Source: Vermamoeba vermiformis
Taxonomy: Eukaryota; Tubulinea; Echinamoebida
NCBI GenBank assembly: GCA_045837725.1
Contig: JBEWZL010000083.1
Span: forward strand, 221,954-285,953
Length of the DNA: 64,000 bases
Reading direction: 5' to 3'
Within the stretch, counting starts at the first letter, position 1. Every line of letters starts with the position of its first letter. The notes below the pieces were generated by a model. That model did no database searches, was not told where the DNA came from, and saw only the letters and a program-made list of their open reading frames with translations. A program made the position numbers and the translations under genes. Below, one piece after another: positions 51,188 through 61,333 of this stretch.

Positions 51188-53301
51188 ATGTTGATATTAG
51201 TAATAATTGCTAGCTTGCCGATTTTGTATTTTCTCGTTCCGAAATTACTTATTCGCTTGGTAGGTAACCAAATGCTGCAAGATTATAGATTACAATTTAC
51301 CCTTTGTCAAAAAATTTGATACGGATAATAATTTTGATACGGGTACTTCCCGTGTTGCGATTATTAAAGTTTCGTTAATTTTTAAATATTTCAGCTTCTC
51401 GCTCTTGAACCAGAATGGAAGAAGAAGATACCAGGTAATTTTGAATGCCATCGATTTTGTTTACTAATACCGTGATAGGTCCATATCCCTCTAGTTTTCT
51501 TACGGGCGCATTATCGGATCTCAAAACTATTTACGAAGTTCCTGGTCGTCCAATGATCGGATTTGACCGTGTGCGTGAAAAGTACGGCGATTTTGTTTTG
51601 CTGCGAGGAGGTTTAGTGATTCCCGATATTTTGTTAATGTCCGACCCCGCTGTAAGTGTGCAATTCCAGATAATCCAAATCGCTCATCAAAACTTGTAGT
51701 ACGTTACGGAAGCCCTTGCTTCGAAGTACAAAGGAAAAACGTACGATGCGCTTCGGATTATAAATGAGAACGATTTGCTGACTTCGGATGGTGAGTTCAC
51801 GCTCAGCGAGGAATATTCAGCGTTTCTGATGTGGTCGTTAGGGCCGTATTGGCATCGTCAGCGCAAGCTCATGAACCCAATGTTCAGCACTACTGCGATC
51901 AAAGAGATGTATCACGTGATGTTAGACGAATTGAAGCAGCTGACTGCCTATTTCGATCAACAAGATTTGACAAAATCCATTAATATGACTAATGTGTTGC
52001 AGAAAGTCACTCTCGTAAGTGAAGTGTTTAATGCACCAATACATGACCGAGCTGCTAATATACAATAATGTTCAGGACGTGTTGACATCAGCTGCTTTTG
52101 GAGTGAATTATGGAGCTCTTCATGGTGCCAACAAAGAAGCAATTGATGCCATGTCAAAGTTGCTTCACGAAGTTGAATTGAGAACGGTGGATCCAATTGG
52201 TCATCGACTAAACCCGGTTGCTTCATGGAGATTGTCGCAAGCCAGGTAGGAAACAAGTTGTGCTTTAACGACTGACGTGTTATTAGGAAACAAGTCCGTG
52301 CTCTTGCTAAGAAATGCTTGGATGACCGCAAGAGTGATGCCAAAGCATTGAAAAGCCGCAAAGATTTGTTGAACATGATGATCACTGCGGAAGACCCAGA
52401 GAATGGACAAAAGATGTCTGAGGATGAAATTATCAGTGAGAATGTAATATTCTTAGTGGCAGGACATGACACCACTGCACACTGTAAGTTTTTGTATCTT
52501 TTGCATGGTTCTAATTGCCACTTTTTTAGCAATGACTTGGTTCTTTTATCACACTGCTTTGTACCCTGCATGGCAAACCAAAATACAACAAGAAGTTGAT
52601 CAGGTATGCAATTTTTGATTCTTTCAAACAGTTTGTTAATTCTTATAGATTCTTCATAACAAAGAATATCCTGCCTATGATGACCTATCTCAAATGATAG
52701 TTCTTGATATGGTTATCAAGGAAAGCATGAGAATGACTCCAGTCACTCCAAGTGGTTCAGGTTTGTGATGTTTTTGTTGTTGCTTTGCAAAATCTAAGTG
52801 ATATAACTGAACTAGCTCGTGAACTCACAGAAGATGTTAAATTGGGCAATTACTTTGTTGGCAAGGGAACAGCTGTAATGGTTTCTATTCATCTGATGCA
52901 TCACAATTCAAAGTTTTGGAAGAAGGTTGGTAGTTTATAAGCTATGCATGTATCTAACATGCTTTTAGCCTGAAGAGTTCAACCCTGAAAGATTTTCAGA
53001 TAATCAATCTCATTTCCCCAATCTGATGCCTTTTAGTGCTGGCCCAAGAAATTGTAAGTCAAATCCTGTGGTTTTGCACTAATCACTAGAAGGTATTGGA
53101 CAAACATTTGCAAAGGTTGAAATGAGAGCAGTAATGAGTACTATGGCAAAATACTATCATTGGAAGCAAGATTTAGAAGTGCCAGTGATTCCCATTTGGG
53201 CAGTGTCTCAAAAACCCAAGTAAGTTTAACCAAAAATGTTTTGAAAAAATATTAATTCCAATAGGAATGGCTTATACCTATACCTTTCTAAAAGAACCTA
53301 A
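51188..53301 (+). CDS. cytochrome P450 monooxygenase
   Basis: The N-terminal helix (MLILVIIASLPILYFLVPKL) anchors the enzyme in the ER. Following exons give all P450 hallmarks: I-helix AGHDTTAH, K-helix ExxR in KESMRMTP, PERF-region FNPERFSDN, and the haem-binding loop SAGPRNCIGQTFAKVE, whose haem-ligand Cys codon is split by an intron. About eleven short introns are used and the stop is at 53299-53301. Length (~480 residues) is normal. It resembles CYP4/CYP3-type fatty-acid or sterol hydroxylases in the I-helix and haem loop, but the substrate is unknown. From about 52440 on, the gene contains almost no CpG, in sharp contrast to its first half. Confidence 0.88.
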
Positions 53302-53489
53302 AATTGTGCTCAATGTTTAAAATGACAAGGTCCAGTAGACAATATGTATTGATTTTGAATAAATATTCCTTTCAGTGTAACTGTTGATCTAGAGAAAAGT
53401 ATTGGATGCTGAAGGAGAACAAGAGAACACAACTCAATAAGTATTTATTCTAATAAATACTGAGCCTCTGAATAAGATTAAAACTGTGG
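52441..53489. other. CpG-depleted segment 2
   Basis: Between 52441 and 53489 I count one CpG (in CTCGTGAAC near 52817), while the first half of the same gene has many (e.g. 51545-51600). The 3' half is rich in TG and CA. The desert starts inside the exon that encodes the I-helix, continues through the stop and 3' flank, and resumes at about 53760-54045. Confidence 0.85.
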
Positions 53490-54040
53490 CATGGATGACA
53501 TGTATGTGCGTTAGAACCGAAAATTGTGCCACCGAATGATGAACCACAAGAACAGTAAACCTGCAGTCTGTACGACAATAGGCACTCGACAAGCGGCTTG
53601 CTAAAGTTTCCCAGCAACAAAAGTGACCCGAAGACCTTCGTTAAATTATTTATCATTAACAGCATGGTCGCCTGTTACAATTACAAATACAAATCCGAAC
53701 TCAAAAAATCTAATCTCAGTCTGAGTAAATTCAAAAAAGTACAGACGGATCACAAATAATTACAAAACAATGTATAAACACCCTGTCAAATAAAAGACCA
53801 AACACACCCTCTAAGGAAGAAAGAACCTCCAAAACCAACTACTCTAGATCAATAATAATGTCAGCCAAAACAAATGATGAAACAAATACAATGGAAGCAA
53901 ACCACCTCCCCTCCCACCAGTCACAACAATGGCAGTGGCACTGCCATCAAATTATTTATATAGGGTCTAGGGTTATATATCACATTGGGGTTAGCATTTT
54001 ACAGTTTTTTTGTAGCCAAGGGTGAATTTTTTTATGCCTT
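53302..54040. other. gene-free flank between P450 and repeat island
   Basis: No coding potential is evident. The segment 53490-53750 has normal CpG; both sides of it are CpG-free. A purine/pyrimidine-skewed stretch (53760-53930) is rich in CAAA and CCTCC. It marks the change from ordinary gene territory to the repeat-rich right end. Confidence 0.45.
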
Positions 54041-54044
54041 GGCA

Positions 54045-54245
54045 ACTTCACACCCATCCGCACAGCATGGACACCCGTCCGAACAGCAGGGACACCTGTC
54101 CACACAGCATGGACGCCCGTCCGAACAGCAGGGACACCTGTCCACACGGCATGGACACCCATCCGCACAGCAGGGACACCTGTCCACACAGCACAGACAC
54201 CCATCTGCACAGCACGGATGCCTGTCCGCACAGCAGGGACACTAT
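54045..54245. repeat. 21-bp minisatellite, about nine copies
   Basis: A 21-bp unit alternates between two forms, CAGCATGGACACCCGTCCGA and CAGCAGGGACACCTGTCCAC (first 20 bases shown), from about 54055 to 54245. The unit contains the near-palindrome GGACACCTGTCC. Because 21 is a multiple of three, several frames stay open on both strands and would encode heptapeptide repeats. I take this as a by-product of the repeat, not a gene. Confidence 0.88.
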
Positions 54246-55560
54246 AGTAGGCTTCTGGGTTATAACAACCCACAGGTTATAGAGTTTAAAGAGGCTTTAA
54301 ACTCATTTTTTGTTGAACTTACTAAGTCCAATGGCCAACGCATTATATATAGTCTTAGGAGTAGGCTGGCTTAGGTTTATAGGCTTTTGGCATTAAATGA
54401 TACGTTTGCCGCGGAAAGTGTATACAAAATAAAAAAGTATATACAAAGTTTAAAGTTTTATTGCTAATGGTTCCATATCTGCTTTTTGGAAAGCATTAGA
54501 AGGAAATTCCTACTAATATACTTGTATTGTGTTGTTCTTCAGCCTACAAGTTGTTGGCAGGTCTTCGTAAGGATCATGGGAATGTGTATACATAAACCAT
54601 AATGTGTATATAAAAGGGCGCCTGGGTCATTATGACTTGGGAAGTATATTTTCTTCAATATTTAAGCATATATTAGACGAACAAAATGTTTTTGTGTATA
54701 TATTGCACTGATTGTGTATACAAAACGATGTGTAGTACATCTGTGCTGGCCCTTGGCAGGAATAATTGATGAATGCATTAATTCCGTGCACTGCTAACAC
54801 AGTTAGTCATACACATTACAACCCAAACCCTTTTACTTAACAGAGGGTTTGCTCATCACCCTCTAGCAAACCCACGATGCACACTGCTTTCAAACCCTCG
54901 CAAACCTCGTAGCTCGCGTGTTACGACCTAAACTAACCCTTCAGAGGTTTGGAAAAGGTAAGTTCTTACGTACCGAAAAATTCATCACTGGACTTTTGGG
55001 AGTGACGCAACAGCTGAGCGTCAACAGGCTAGGTTTGATTTTGAAACATGCTACACTTGGATTTACGCCGCGTAGTGCGTCACTTGAGTGCTATAAAAAC
55101 CTGGATCCAAAATATGGCAAGATCCACGAGTCTCAGCTTATGAGAAATAGTAATATGTAAGCAGAACAAGAAGAAAACTGTAAAAGTTTAACAAAAATAA
55201 AGGCGTTCGATGATGAAACTGCAAAATTTAAAGATAAAAGGAGTAGTAACATAAATTCTAAGAATACCAATTTATTTAGTTAGTAGAGCAAAAACCTTCG
55301 AGCAAGGATAAAAAGATCTACAAAAAGTGCTTAGTCATCTTCTTCTGTTAAAGCAAATCAACGGACTAGTGACATTTGCCCGTCTTCTGCATCACCAACA
55401 TCAGCTTCTTCAACATTGTTGTTGTTGAATTTCGGCATTGGAGTGGTTCCTCGGACACTTGGAGTAACAGGCAACAAAGGCTCATTAAAGGGTGTTTAGG
55501 GCCAGGGCTGGCCAGTTTTTAAAATAAAATTGTACTTCAAACATGGGTAACCTTGTGCTT
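54246..55560. other. noncoding, probably mobile-element-derived DNA
   Basis: The phrase GTGTATACAAAA or close variants recurs at about 54418, 54437, 54583, 54603 and 54713. CAAACCC/GGGTTTG phrases cluster at 54820-54910. A short open frame at 54918-55160 gives a basic polypeptide I do not recognise. No complete gene or terminal inverted repeat is evident, so the element type stays open. Confidence 0.35.
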
Positions 55561-55574
55561 GGTGCAGCAGGAGG

Positions 55575-56500
55575 GCGTCAGACGGTCTGACGGCCTAGGG
55601 ATGGGAGGTGCGTCAGACCGTCTGACGGCCTTGGGACAGGGGGAGGGCGTCAGACCGTCTGATGGTCTCTGGCAAGGGGGGTGCGTCAGACGGTCTGACG
55701 GCCTCAGGTGCAAAGGCATTGCACATGCACCTGCACCTGCACCCTCAGTCATGCACTGCAACAGCAAAGGGCGTCAGACAGTCTGACGGCCTTGGGATGG
55801 GGGGGTGCGTCAGACAGTCTGACGGCCTCAGGCAAGGGGGGGTGCGTCAGACGGTCTGACGGCCTCTGGCAAGAGGGGGTGCATCAGATGCAACGACCAT
55901 GCACCTGCACCTGCACCTGCACATGCATCCATGCACTGCAACAGCAAAGGGCGTCAGACGGTCTGACGGCCTCAGGCAAGGGGGGGTGCGTCAGACGGTC
56001 TGACGGCCTCAGGCAAGGGGGGTGCGTCAGACGGTCTGACGGCCTTGGGACAGGGGGGTGCGTCAGACAGTCTGACGGCCTCTGGCAAGGAGGGGGTGCG
56101 TCAGACGGTCTGACGGCCTCAGGCAAGGGGGGTGCGTCAGACGGTCTGACGGCCTTGGGACAGGGGGGGTGCGTCAGACGGTCTGACGGCCTTGGTACAA
56201 GGGGGGTGCGTCAGACGGTCTGACGGCCTCAGGCAAGGGGGGTGCGTCAGACGGTCTGACGGCCTCAGGTGCAAAGGCATTGCACCTGCACCTGCACACA
56301 CCCCCCTTTTCCTGCACCAGGGCAGCAAAGGGCGTCAGACGGTCTGACGGCCTCTGGCAAGGGGGGTGCGTCAGACGGTCTGACGGCCTCAGGCAAGGGG
56401 GGGTGCATCAGACCGTCTGACGGCCTCAGGCAAGGGGGGTGCGTCAGACCGTCTGACGGCCTCTGGCAAGGGGGGGTGTGTCAGACGGTCTGACGGCCTC
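55575..56500. repeat. tandem array of ~21 copies of a 17-nt palindrome
   Basis: The core CGTCAGACGGTCTGACG (8-bp arms around one base) occurs about 21 times, mostly 36-37 bp apart, joined by CCTCAGGCAAGGGGG- or CCTTGGGACAGGGGG-like G-rich linkers. Copies start near 55575, 55610, 55649, 55684, 55770, 55807, 55844, 55951, then about every 36 bp to 56245, and 56332-56479. Three CACCTG-rich interruptions (55721, 55900, 56281), each followed by a CAGCAAAGGG phrase, divide it into blocks, giving a higher-order repeat. The centre base varies (G, C or A) but the arms are kept, so the palindrome itself appears to be under constraint or recently amplified. Open frames across it are repeat artefacts. 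Confidence 0.92.
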
Positions 56501-56652
56501 AAGCAAAGAGGTGTTGCATCAACCAAGCTAATACTATTAGATTGGGGAGGTACGTAAGACAGGCAAACAGTCTAGAGATGGCACATAGGTTCGACATTGG
56601 CCTGCAGTCTTTGTGCTTGGGGAAGATGTCCGTTAGGGTATGTAAAGGGGTG

Positions 56653-56822
56653 AGGGCGTCCGACGCGTCCGACGGTCTCCACGTGCCTCAATTACCATAT
56701 TAGGAAATTCTGGGAATTGTCAGAAGAATTACTTTGCAAAAAAATTTCATGTACTGGAAAAGGGCGTCCGACGCGTCCGACGGTCTCCACGTGCCTCAAT
56801 TACCATATTAGGAAATTCTGAG
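56653..56822 (+). repeat. 62-bp direct repeat pair
   Basis: Two nearly identical segments (56653-56714 and 56761-56822) share AGGGCGTCCGACGCGTCCGA, a CACGTG and TACCATATTAGGAAATTCTG, 108 bp apart. The GTCCGACGCGTCCGAC core is itself a short repeat related in style to the palindromic array just upstream. Confidence 0.88.
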
Positions 56823-56846
56823 AATCTGTAGTTTCAAAGAAAAAAC

Positions 56847-56963
56847 ATGGAACCGAAGCCTCTTGCAGCAAGCTCCAAAACGCAAAATGCACCTGCACCT
56901 GCACCTGCACCTGCACATGCACCTACATTGCCGCAACCACGTAACCAAGTAAGAAAACGCTAA
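56847..56963 (+). CDS. possible short open frame containing a (Pro-Ala)n run
   Basis: An ATG at 56847 opens 38 codons that run through a CACCTG tract read as alternating Pro-Ala, then reach a GTAAGA that could be a donor. No downstream plus-strand exon is evident before the minus-strand gene at 57021. It is listed because the same tract is read as (PA)n in a credible gene at 58887-60132. Confidence 0.2.
   Translation: MEPKPLAASSKTQNAPAPAPAPAHAPTLPQPRNQVRKR
56888..56925. repeat. (CACCTG)n tract
   Basis: About six hexamer units, with one CACATG variant. Confidence 0.9.
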
Positions 56964-57020
56964 TTAACGAGTTAAATTCTTTATTTAAAACAAAGAACAA
57001 AAGGTACATGCTGGAAGACA

Positions 57021-57676
57021 CTAATTGTGTTGGACATAACCACGAGCTGCCAGTTCTTGGTCGAGGTCAACCAATAGACCCTCTGCCTCAACACTCTGCC
57101 CTGTAAGATCTAAAGGAAAGTTTTTAGAGATGAAGAATAATTTTTTAAACCGAAGCAGTACTTACCCTCAATAAGGCAGCGAATGATTTCGTCTCTCTTG
57201 GCTTGTTCGCCAACCAGCTTGATTCTAGTGCGTTCTCGTAACTTGGCGGCCCTCATGTACAGAGTGGTTGCATAGATGGCATCGGGATGTTGCAAAAAAC
57301 TATGCAAAAAAATATTAGAAATAAAAATTAAAAAAATAATTTTTTACTTACAAGTGGTGGTTTGGGAACTGCTCTCTTGCTCTTTGATACTCTTCACTAA
57401 TGCTGAGAGACTGCGGAACAAAATTGTGATCCCGAGTTGCACCTGAATTGAAAAAAAATAAATTGCAATTCATAAATATAGTTAATTTGTATTTTAATGA
57501 AAATAAAGTGTAGAATATCTCTTATATAAAATATTGTTGAAATTAATTAAATGCTTACACGCAATGAAGGAGGTGATACTCATTTTGATCCGGAGTGTTG
57601 CAATATACATCTTGAATTCAAGGTGCTCAATGCGCTCATTCACTCGTTGAAGCTGGGCACGATACGTCTGTTCCAT
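57021..57676 (-). CDS. small protein of unknown function
   Basis: Four exons (57676-57559, 57442-57352, 57299-57166, 57100-57021) join exactly in phase and give 140 residues. The N-terminus is probably a coiled coil (MEQTYRAQLQRVNERIEHLE) and the C-terminus is acidic and helical (GQSVEAEGLLVDLDQELAA). No domain is recognised. Four exons in perfect phase, with good GTAAG donors and pyrimidine-rich acceptors, argue that it is a real gene. The next gene on the same strand lies 270 bp upstream across a CACCTG tract. Confidence 0.6.
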
Positions 57677-57890
57677 AATTATCCTTAGTTGTCTATATTT
57701 TGAACAAAAAATACAGTTAGTCACAAAGTCAATTGAGCTAGATATTTTCGGTTATGATATGCACATAAAACTATAAGTGCAATTAGTATTTAGTATTACA
57801 TATTTAGTTGAATTGATTTCTGGAAGCTGCTGAACCTTTCATATAAATAATGCACCAGTGCGTGCATCTCATTGGTACTGGTGCACATGC

Positions 57891-57932
57891 ACCTGCACCT
57901 GCACTTGTACATGCACCTGCACCTGCACCTGC
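57891..57932. repeat. (CACCTG)n tract
   Basis: Two runs of the hexamer separated by CACTTGTACATG, between two minus-strand genes. Confidence 0.9.
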
Positions 57933-57948
57933 CGTAAAGGTAATTGTT

Positions 57949-58826
57949 TTATTCTGACTGTTCTTGCATAACCTCATTATACAAGTCCAGTGACATCTTC
58001 TTTATGGCATAGAGATCACAATGATGATTTGCATTCACGATCACCCGAAGTACAGAGGACGATCGATGAGCTGCAGCAATTTGCCAGAGAGAAGTACCAG
58101 TGTTCCAACCAACAAAAACGGCGTAATCAATTATACACCCATGATCTCCAATGGCTGCAGCCTCCAAAGAAACTCCAAGAGGGGCACGAAGAACTGTATG
58201 CGAGTAGATCAGGCTGGCAAGTTGACCATGTAAAGCAGCTGCTTCACATGTATCGCTGGTAGGTTCAACTCCTTGAGCGACAAGTGCCATCATGTACTTG
58301 ATCCTCCCCTTTGAAGCCAAGTAATTCAACATCTTGCCATCACAGAGCTGTTTTGTTCTTTTGCAAACCAATCGCACAGCAGAGAGACTCCACAAGCAAG
58401 ATGAATAATTGGCGATTAATCTGCTCTTGTCGACCAAGTCAAACTTTGACGGACGTACAATGTGGATCGGATCCAAGTTGCAAGGGTCCAGCAATTTTAC
58501 ACCTATTGTAAGGAGGCCTGGAATATCAGGGTAGGCTTTCTGAGTAATTAAATGAAGAATAATTAATTATTTAATTTAAATAAAATAGTTCTCCAATTAA
58601 GAATACAAAATTTAAAATTGTAGAAATGCTTAATTTGAATTGAAACTCACCAAATCTGAGATGAAGAGATTTCCACCAGGCTCCGAGGCTGCTTGTATTT
58701 CAATAGAGCAAAAAGTAAGCTTTCTCCTAGTTTGTCCAGATCTGCGATGAAAACCATTGTTAATACTACAACATAGAGTAATAATGAATATTGGATTGAT
58801 ACAGTACTTTTTAAAAGATGAAGCCA
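57949..58826 (-). CDS. F-box/ankyrin-like protein
   Basis: Three exons (58826-58807, 58765-58651, 58539-57949) give 241 residues. Around residues 95-120, SCLWSLSAVRLVCKRTKQL resembles the second half of an F-box. It is followed by degenerate ankyrin-type helices (MLNYLASKGRIKYMMALVAQG, EAAALHGQLASLIYSH, LWQIAAAHRSSSVLRVIVNA). F-box plus weak ankyrin repeats is common in large DNA viruses of protists and also in protist genomes, where such proteins act as SCF ubiquitin-ligase adaptors. Here the gene has spliceosomal introns, so it is expressed as a host-type gene. Both domain calls are by pattern and need a profile search. Confidence 0.55.
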
Positions 58827-58886
58827 TGAGTTTGTTTAGATTCTGCAACAAAAAAAATGTACCGAACAACTACAATTTTTATTTAT

Positions 58887-60132
58887 TTACAAAATATCGC
58901 TAGAACGAGAATAGCTCATTTCAACACTATCGCTGCTACTAGCATCATCATCTCCAATATCTTCGTCCATGGGGACATATTCTGATAATGATGAATCCTC
59001 GTGCACCAGCAAGTCACTATCGAGGGACTCATCTGCAGGTGCAGGTGCAGGTGCAGGTGCAGGTTCATGTGCATGTGCTTGTGCAACTTCAGCTACAGTC
59101 GGAGGGTACAAGCCCTGAAACCAATGGCAAGTATCAAAGTTGGGATCTGCTATTGCCTTTAAATTTGGCTGGTACCCCCAAACTTGACATGACTGGGCCG
59201 TTTCATCCTGCGTAATGCCTTTCAGCATACCTCGAGTTTGTTGTAGGCTCTCTAAGTTTACATTCTCCCCAAAAGTTGGATCTTTTGCTAGCACTTCATC
59301 TGTGGCATCTTCGATCTTAATAAAATGGTTAGCCCGATCATTAATGTTATACTTACATGTACTTACTCCATAAACATTGGCAATAACTGTTGAATGAATT
59401 TGTAATAGAATGCCAGCGTACTTGACAATGTTGTCCATAGCATCTTGCTCCTCTCTAATCTCCTCCTCCTCGTGTTGTGATTTGGGCACAACATGTGCCC
59501 GCCATGGCTTTGTTGATGCAGTGCCTGTGGTGGCAGCTGCCTTAAAACTGACTACTGTCTCCACCGAATTGCCAGAATAAGTTCGTGTCAACTTAATTTG
59601 TCTCTTCCTTTTGATCCATTCAACCTTGAAATCATTTGCCACTTCGAATAATTTGATCATTTTACTAGTATAACTGGTATTAGACTCAATTTGAGAAATA
59701 AAACGTAATAAAAAAACTTACTTAATTTGTTCGGTTACGACTGCTGGATCTGAGTCAATCTCTCCAAATATCTTCAGTGCAGTGCTCAATTCCACCCAAT
59801 TCAAAGAATTAATGGATTGAGGCGTTTCAATATTGAGCTTTCGAATAAACCAAGACTGATCTGGTTGAATAAAAAAATAAAATTAAAATCAATTTCTTAG
59901 TATTATGATTCAAATAATTATTAATTGCACTTACCTAGCTTTGAGTATTTGTCCGAAATTAGTTTTGAAATTTTTGGTGGATCTGCAGAGGACACGCCAG
60001 CGATCCAAACATTCGACACCCATATCTTACGAGCTGTTCTATCGAACAAAGCTCCATCTATCAGATTGTACCTTTTAATTAAATGTTAGTGACATTCATG
60101 TCACTTTCCTTTTACCTGTCGTTTTTCTTCAT
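58887..60132 (-). CDS. acidic-tailed protein of unknown function with (Pro-Ala) linker
   Basis: Five exons (60132-60116, 60071-59935, 59860-59722, 59664-59367, 59315-58887) connect in phase to about 338 residues. The first two thirds look globular, with many Trp (RKIWVSNVWIAGVSSADPP, LNWVELSTALKIFGEID). The C-terminus has a PAPAPAPAPA linker made by a CACCTG tract, then an acidic Ser/Asp tail (PMDEDIGDDDASSSDSVEMS). No family is recognised. The start codon lies 59 bp from that of the divergent gene at 60192, which suggests a shared promoter. The intron 60072-60115 contains an 8-bp inverted repeat AGTGACAT/ATGTCACT. Confidence 0.62.
59034..59064. repeat. (CACCTG)n tract in coding sequence
   Basis: About five units, read on the minus strand as Pro-Ala repeats inside the gene 58887-60132. 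Confidence 0.9.
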
Positions 60133-60191
60133 GATTCGACTTTACTAAAACATATTTTTTTAATTTTTTACGCCTTGTAAACAGCAACAAA
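60133..60191. promoter_or_regulatory. 59-bp bidirectional promoter region
   Basis: Only 59 bp separate the start codons of two divergent, well-spliced genes. The spacer is AT-rich with a run of T/A (AACATATTTTTTTAATTTTT). Both transcripts must start within it or inside each other's leader. Confidence 0.5.
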
Positions 60192-61155
60192 ATGTCAAGT
60201 AGTGAAAGCGGAGATGAGTCAAAAAGAAGAAGAGTTGGTAAACGAAGAAGATCCACGAGGATTGCTATGATTCCTAAAACCAGCCCACAACCAATTTACG
60301 TATTTCCTTCAAAAATTATAGTAGCCAAATCTCGAGATAATATACCGATATAGTAAGTAATCATTTAATATTTAATGAACATTACGTAATATTTTATAGT
60401 CAAAAGCAAGTAAAGAGAAAACCTCCACCAATTTCACCTGCAACAAAAACAAAATTGCTAAATGAGGATGAAAGTAAAGATAATCTGCTCATCGAAGAAG
60501 AATTTGAGATACACGTTGAAGAAACAAAGCCGAAGAAAAGCGAAAAAATTAATGAAAATTATGCTAATAATAATGACGAGCCAGTTAATGTTAGATTCAG
60601 CGCAAAAGGACGTGTTGGTAGCCTCAAAGATTATATTGATGAATCCGTGGCCATTGATGAAGAAATAGATGAAGAAATGGAGGTGAAAGATAGACATTAT
60701 CCACAATCGGCAATTAGATCGTTGATTGAAGAGGATATGCCTGCAACAAAGAAAAGGAAGCTTGAACACGAGACATTAGAGCCACAAAAAGAGATCGAGC
60801 TCAATTCAACAACAATTGCCGACAGCCAAACCACAGAGCAGCAATTGGAAGAAGATAGCGATCGCAGAGATTTCATCCGGCAAGTTTTACCTTTTAAATC
60901 TCCAACAACTAATTATGCTAACATCTGTGTAAAGAAGACCCTAGACAGATAGTTGAATGGCTAAAGGAGGACGCACAACTTGAGGTGGATAAGCACGAGT
61001 TCCAAAGGGGCGTTCTGACGATAACAAAAAATTTTACAAAGGGTCGGGAAGATGTCGAATGGAGTGGTATTGCTCTTTTTATTCTTCAATCAGTTGTCGA
61101 AGATTGGGGAAAATATTTGGTGCAAGCACTTTGTGCTAAAGAACAAGACAAATAA
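60192..61155 (+). CDS. charged, probably nuclear protein of unknown function
   Basis: Three exons (60192-60352, 60400-60883, 60949-61155) join in phase to 283 residues. The N-terminus is basic with a strong nuclear localisation signal (SKRRRVGKRRRSTRIAM). The middle is very acidic and disordered (DEEIDEEMEVKD). The last ~70 residues look like a compact helical domain (IVEWLKEDAQLEVDKHEF, FILQSVVEDWGKYLVQALC). The layout resembles chromatin or histone-binding proteins, but no domain is recognised. The gene ends 26 bp before a CACCTG tract and precedes a SET-domain gene on the same strand. Confidence 0.6.
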
Positions 61156-61180
61156 ATTTTCGTAAATCGTGTACGATTTC

Positions 61181-61205
61181 TGCACCTGCACCTGCACCTG
61201 CACCT
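61181..61205. repeat. (CACCTG)n tract
   Basis: Four units between the charged-protein gene and the SET gene; a single GCAGGTGCA in the opposite sense follows 10 bp later. Confidence 0.9.
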
Positions 61206-61333
61206 CATAATTAGCAGGTGCATTTGCTTGAATGGATTGCTCCAATTTTTTTGTGTTATACAAGCATCAAATTCTTATTTCGTTAATGTATACCTTTATT
61301 AATAACTGTAATACACATGTGCGTATTGCTAAA

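Noticed and set aside
54022-54282. Open frames on both strands across the minisatellite
   Set aside because: A 21-bp unit is a multiple of three and keeps frames open by arithmetic; the predicted heptapeptide repeats have no start context or partner exons.
54918-55160. Open frame of 80 codons, possibly a recombinase or transposase fragment
   Set aside because: I could not identify any catalytic motif; it is kept only as part of the uncertain 54246-55560 stretch.
55553-56493. Several 60-170 codon frames across the palindromic array
   Set aside because: They exist in many frames and on both strands, as expected from a stop-poor G-rich repeat; no splice or start support.
55575-56500. CRISPR array
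   Set aside because: Regular palindromic repeats look similar at first, but the linkers are near-identical rather than unique spacers, no cas gene is near, and the sequence is eukaryotic.
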